Source: Malacoplasma muris (GTDB lineage Bacteria; Bacillota_I; Bacilli_A; Mycoplasmatales; Mycoplasmoidaceae). From it: DNA of 64,000 nt. The stretch spans positions 496,001 to 560,000 of the forward strand of contig NZ_CP177248.1 in the NCBI RefSeq assembly GCF_046774425.1. The letters run 5' to 3'. The translations under genes were made by a program, and so were the position numbers. Positions within the stretch are counted from its first letter, which is position 1; each line of letters starts with the position of its first letter. Under the pieces are notes generated by a model. The model ran no database searches, had not been told where the DNA came from, and saw nothing but the letters and a program-made list of their open reading frames with translations. This document shows positions 63,298 to 64,000 of the stretch, in pieces.

Positions 63298-64000
63298 TTA
63301 ATTTTTTTTAAGTTCTACTGCAAGTAAAGATGCAACATAAGCATTATTGCACACAAGTTCAATATTTGTTAATAAACTATCACCAGATGTAATATTTGAA
63401 ATTTTAGAAAGCAAAAATGGTGTCACTTGTTTTCCAGTAATATTTGCCATTTTAGATTCATTTAATGCAATATTAATTGCATTATTAATTTTTTCAGGGT
63501 TAATTTCAAATTCAAATGGAACAGGGTTTGCAACAATCTGACCACCTTTTAGTTTAAGTGCAGTTTTCGCTTCAATTATCTTCTTAAAATCTAAAGCATT
63601 TTCAATAACATAATCTACTTTAAATCCACTATCCCTTAAATAAAAAGCTGGGAATTTTTCTGTTTGATAACCATATATTGGAACACCATGAGTTTCAAGA
63701 TATTCTAAAGTTAATCCAATATCTAATATTGATTTCACACCAGAACAAACTACAGTTACATTTGTATTACTTAATTCTAAAAGATCAGCTGAAATGTCCA
63801 TTGTTATTTGTGCTTCTCTGTGCACACCACCAATTCCACCAGTTGCAAAAACTCTAATACCAACTAAATTTGCTATCATCATTGTTGCAGCAACTGTTGT
63901 TGCTCCACTAAATTTTAATCCTAAAATAGCAGGCAAATCTTTTCTACTAACTTTTTTAATTTCACTTTTATTTTCTGGTTTAGATAAATACTCTATTTCA
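63298..64000 (-). CDS. psuG: Pseudouridine-5'-phosphate glycosidase, 3' part (cut by window end)
   Basis: At least 233 residues, the N-terminus lying beyond the window. SRKDLPAILGLKFSGATTVAATM, VFATGGIGGVHR, ISADLLEL, VVCSGVKSILDI, LETHGVPIYGY and VANPVPFEF match PsuG, which splits pseudouridine phosphate to uracil and ribose-5-phosphate. The frame is open to the window edge. It lies 65 bases upstream of the kinase gene on the same strand, so both may serve nucleoside salvage. Confidence 0.93.
   Translation of the reverse strand, partial: EIEYLSKPENKSEIKKVSRKDLPAILGLKFSGATTVAATMMIANLVGIRVFATGGIGGVHREAQITMDISADLLELSNTNVTVVCSGVKSILDIGLTLEYLETHGVPIYGYQTEKFPAFYLRDSGFKVDYVIENALDFKKIIEAKTALKLKGGQIVANPVPFEFEINPEKINNAINIALNESKMANITGKQVTPFLLSKISNITSGDSLLTNIELVCNNAYVASLLAVELKKN

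Overview
The window reads as a wall-less mollicute (Mycoplasmatota). The DNA is very AT-rich and UGA is clearly used for tryptophan: dozens of conserved genes (cas9, recA, parE, miaB, ptsI and others) stay open only if TGA is read as Trp. Lipoproteins with an LTSC lipobox, an IS30-type element, a DUF31-type serine protease, gapN, pncC and a short truB fit the Spiroplasma/Mesoplasma/Entomoplasma side of the group. A secreted GH53 endogalactanase would suit a plant- or insect-associated lifestyle. The genus assignment is inference.

Layout. 1-4.7 kb: end of a type II-A CRISPR-Cas locus (cas9 3' end, an antisense-oriented tracrRNA between cas9 and cas1, cas1, cas2, a csn2-like gene, leader, 13 repeats and 12 spacers), followed by a truncated coding fragment. 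4.8-10.9 kb, minus strand: a surface-glycan cassette made of a histidine phosphatase/APH-kinase fusion, two tandem copies of a membrane glycosyltransferase, an NTP-transferase and the decayed remnant of a second NTP-transferase. Each transcription unit has a long poly-A tract just upstream of its -10 box, as in phase-variable promoters. 11.1-16.1 kb: an unknown gene, pncC, four tandem paralogs of a coiled-coil protein each preceded by the same hairpin unit, and recA. 16.2-25.8 kb: gapN, ptsI, parE and an extraordinary parC whose frame runs through a long acidic tail into ankyrin repeats. 25.9-30.2 kb: a MATE exporter, a GIY-YIG protein with two DUF4357-like modules, and an aldehyde-dehydrogenase-like protein lacking its catalytic residues. 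30.8-39.1 kb: a GNAT, miaB, a Ser/Thr kinase, rsgA, an aminotransferase overlapping a PEPCK-like P-loop gene, and a BI-1 family membrane protein.

39.1-45.4 kb: an IS30 remnant, the GH53 lipoprotein, ppa, degV and a complete IS30-like element flanked by a duplicated terminator hairpin. 45.4-53.6 kb: a two-repeat surface protein, pta, a DUF31-type protease, a Panacea-like protein, a lipoprotein, a second degenerate aldehyde dehydrogenase and a pseudogene. 53.6-64 kb: truB, rnpB, an alpha/beta hydrolase with a coupled small gene, a GNAT, a hypothetical gene, then minus-strand yqeG-yqeH-nadD/yqeK-mtn-tRNA-Trp, gpx, a deoxynucleoside kinase with an HTH-like C-terminal extension, and the 3' part of psuG.

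The most unusual points are the ParC-ankyrin fusion, the kinase with a sigma region-4-like tail, the duplicated poly-A promoters, the tandem coiled-coil family ahead of recA, and two catalytically dead aldehyde dehydrogenases. All family assignments were made by eye; no database search was run.
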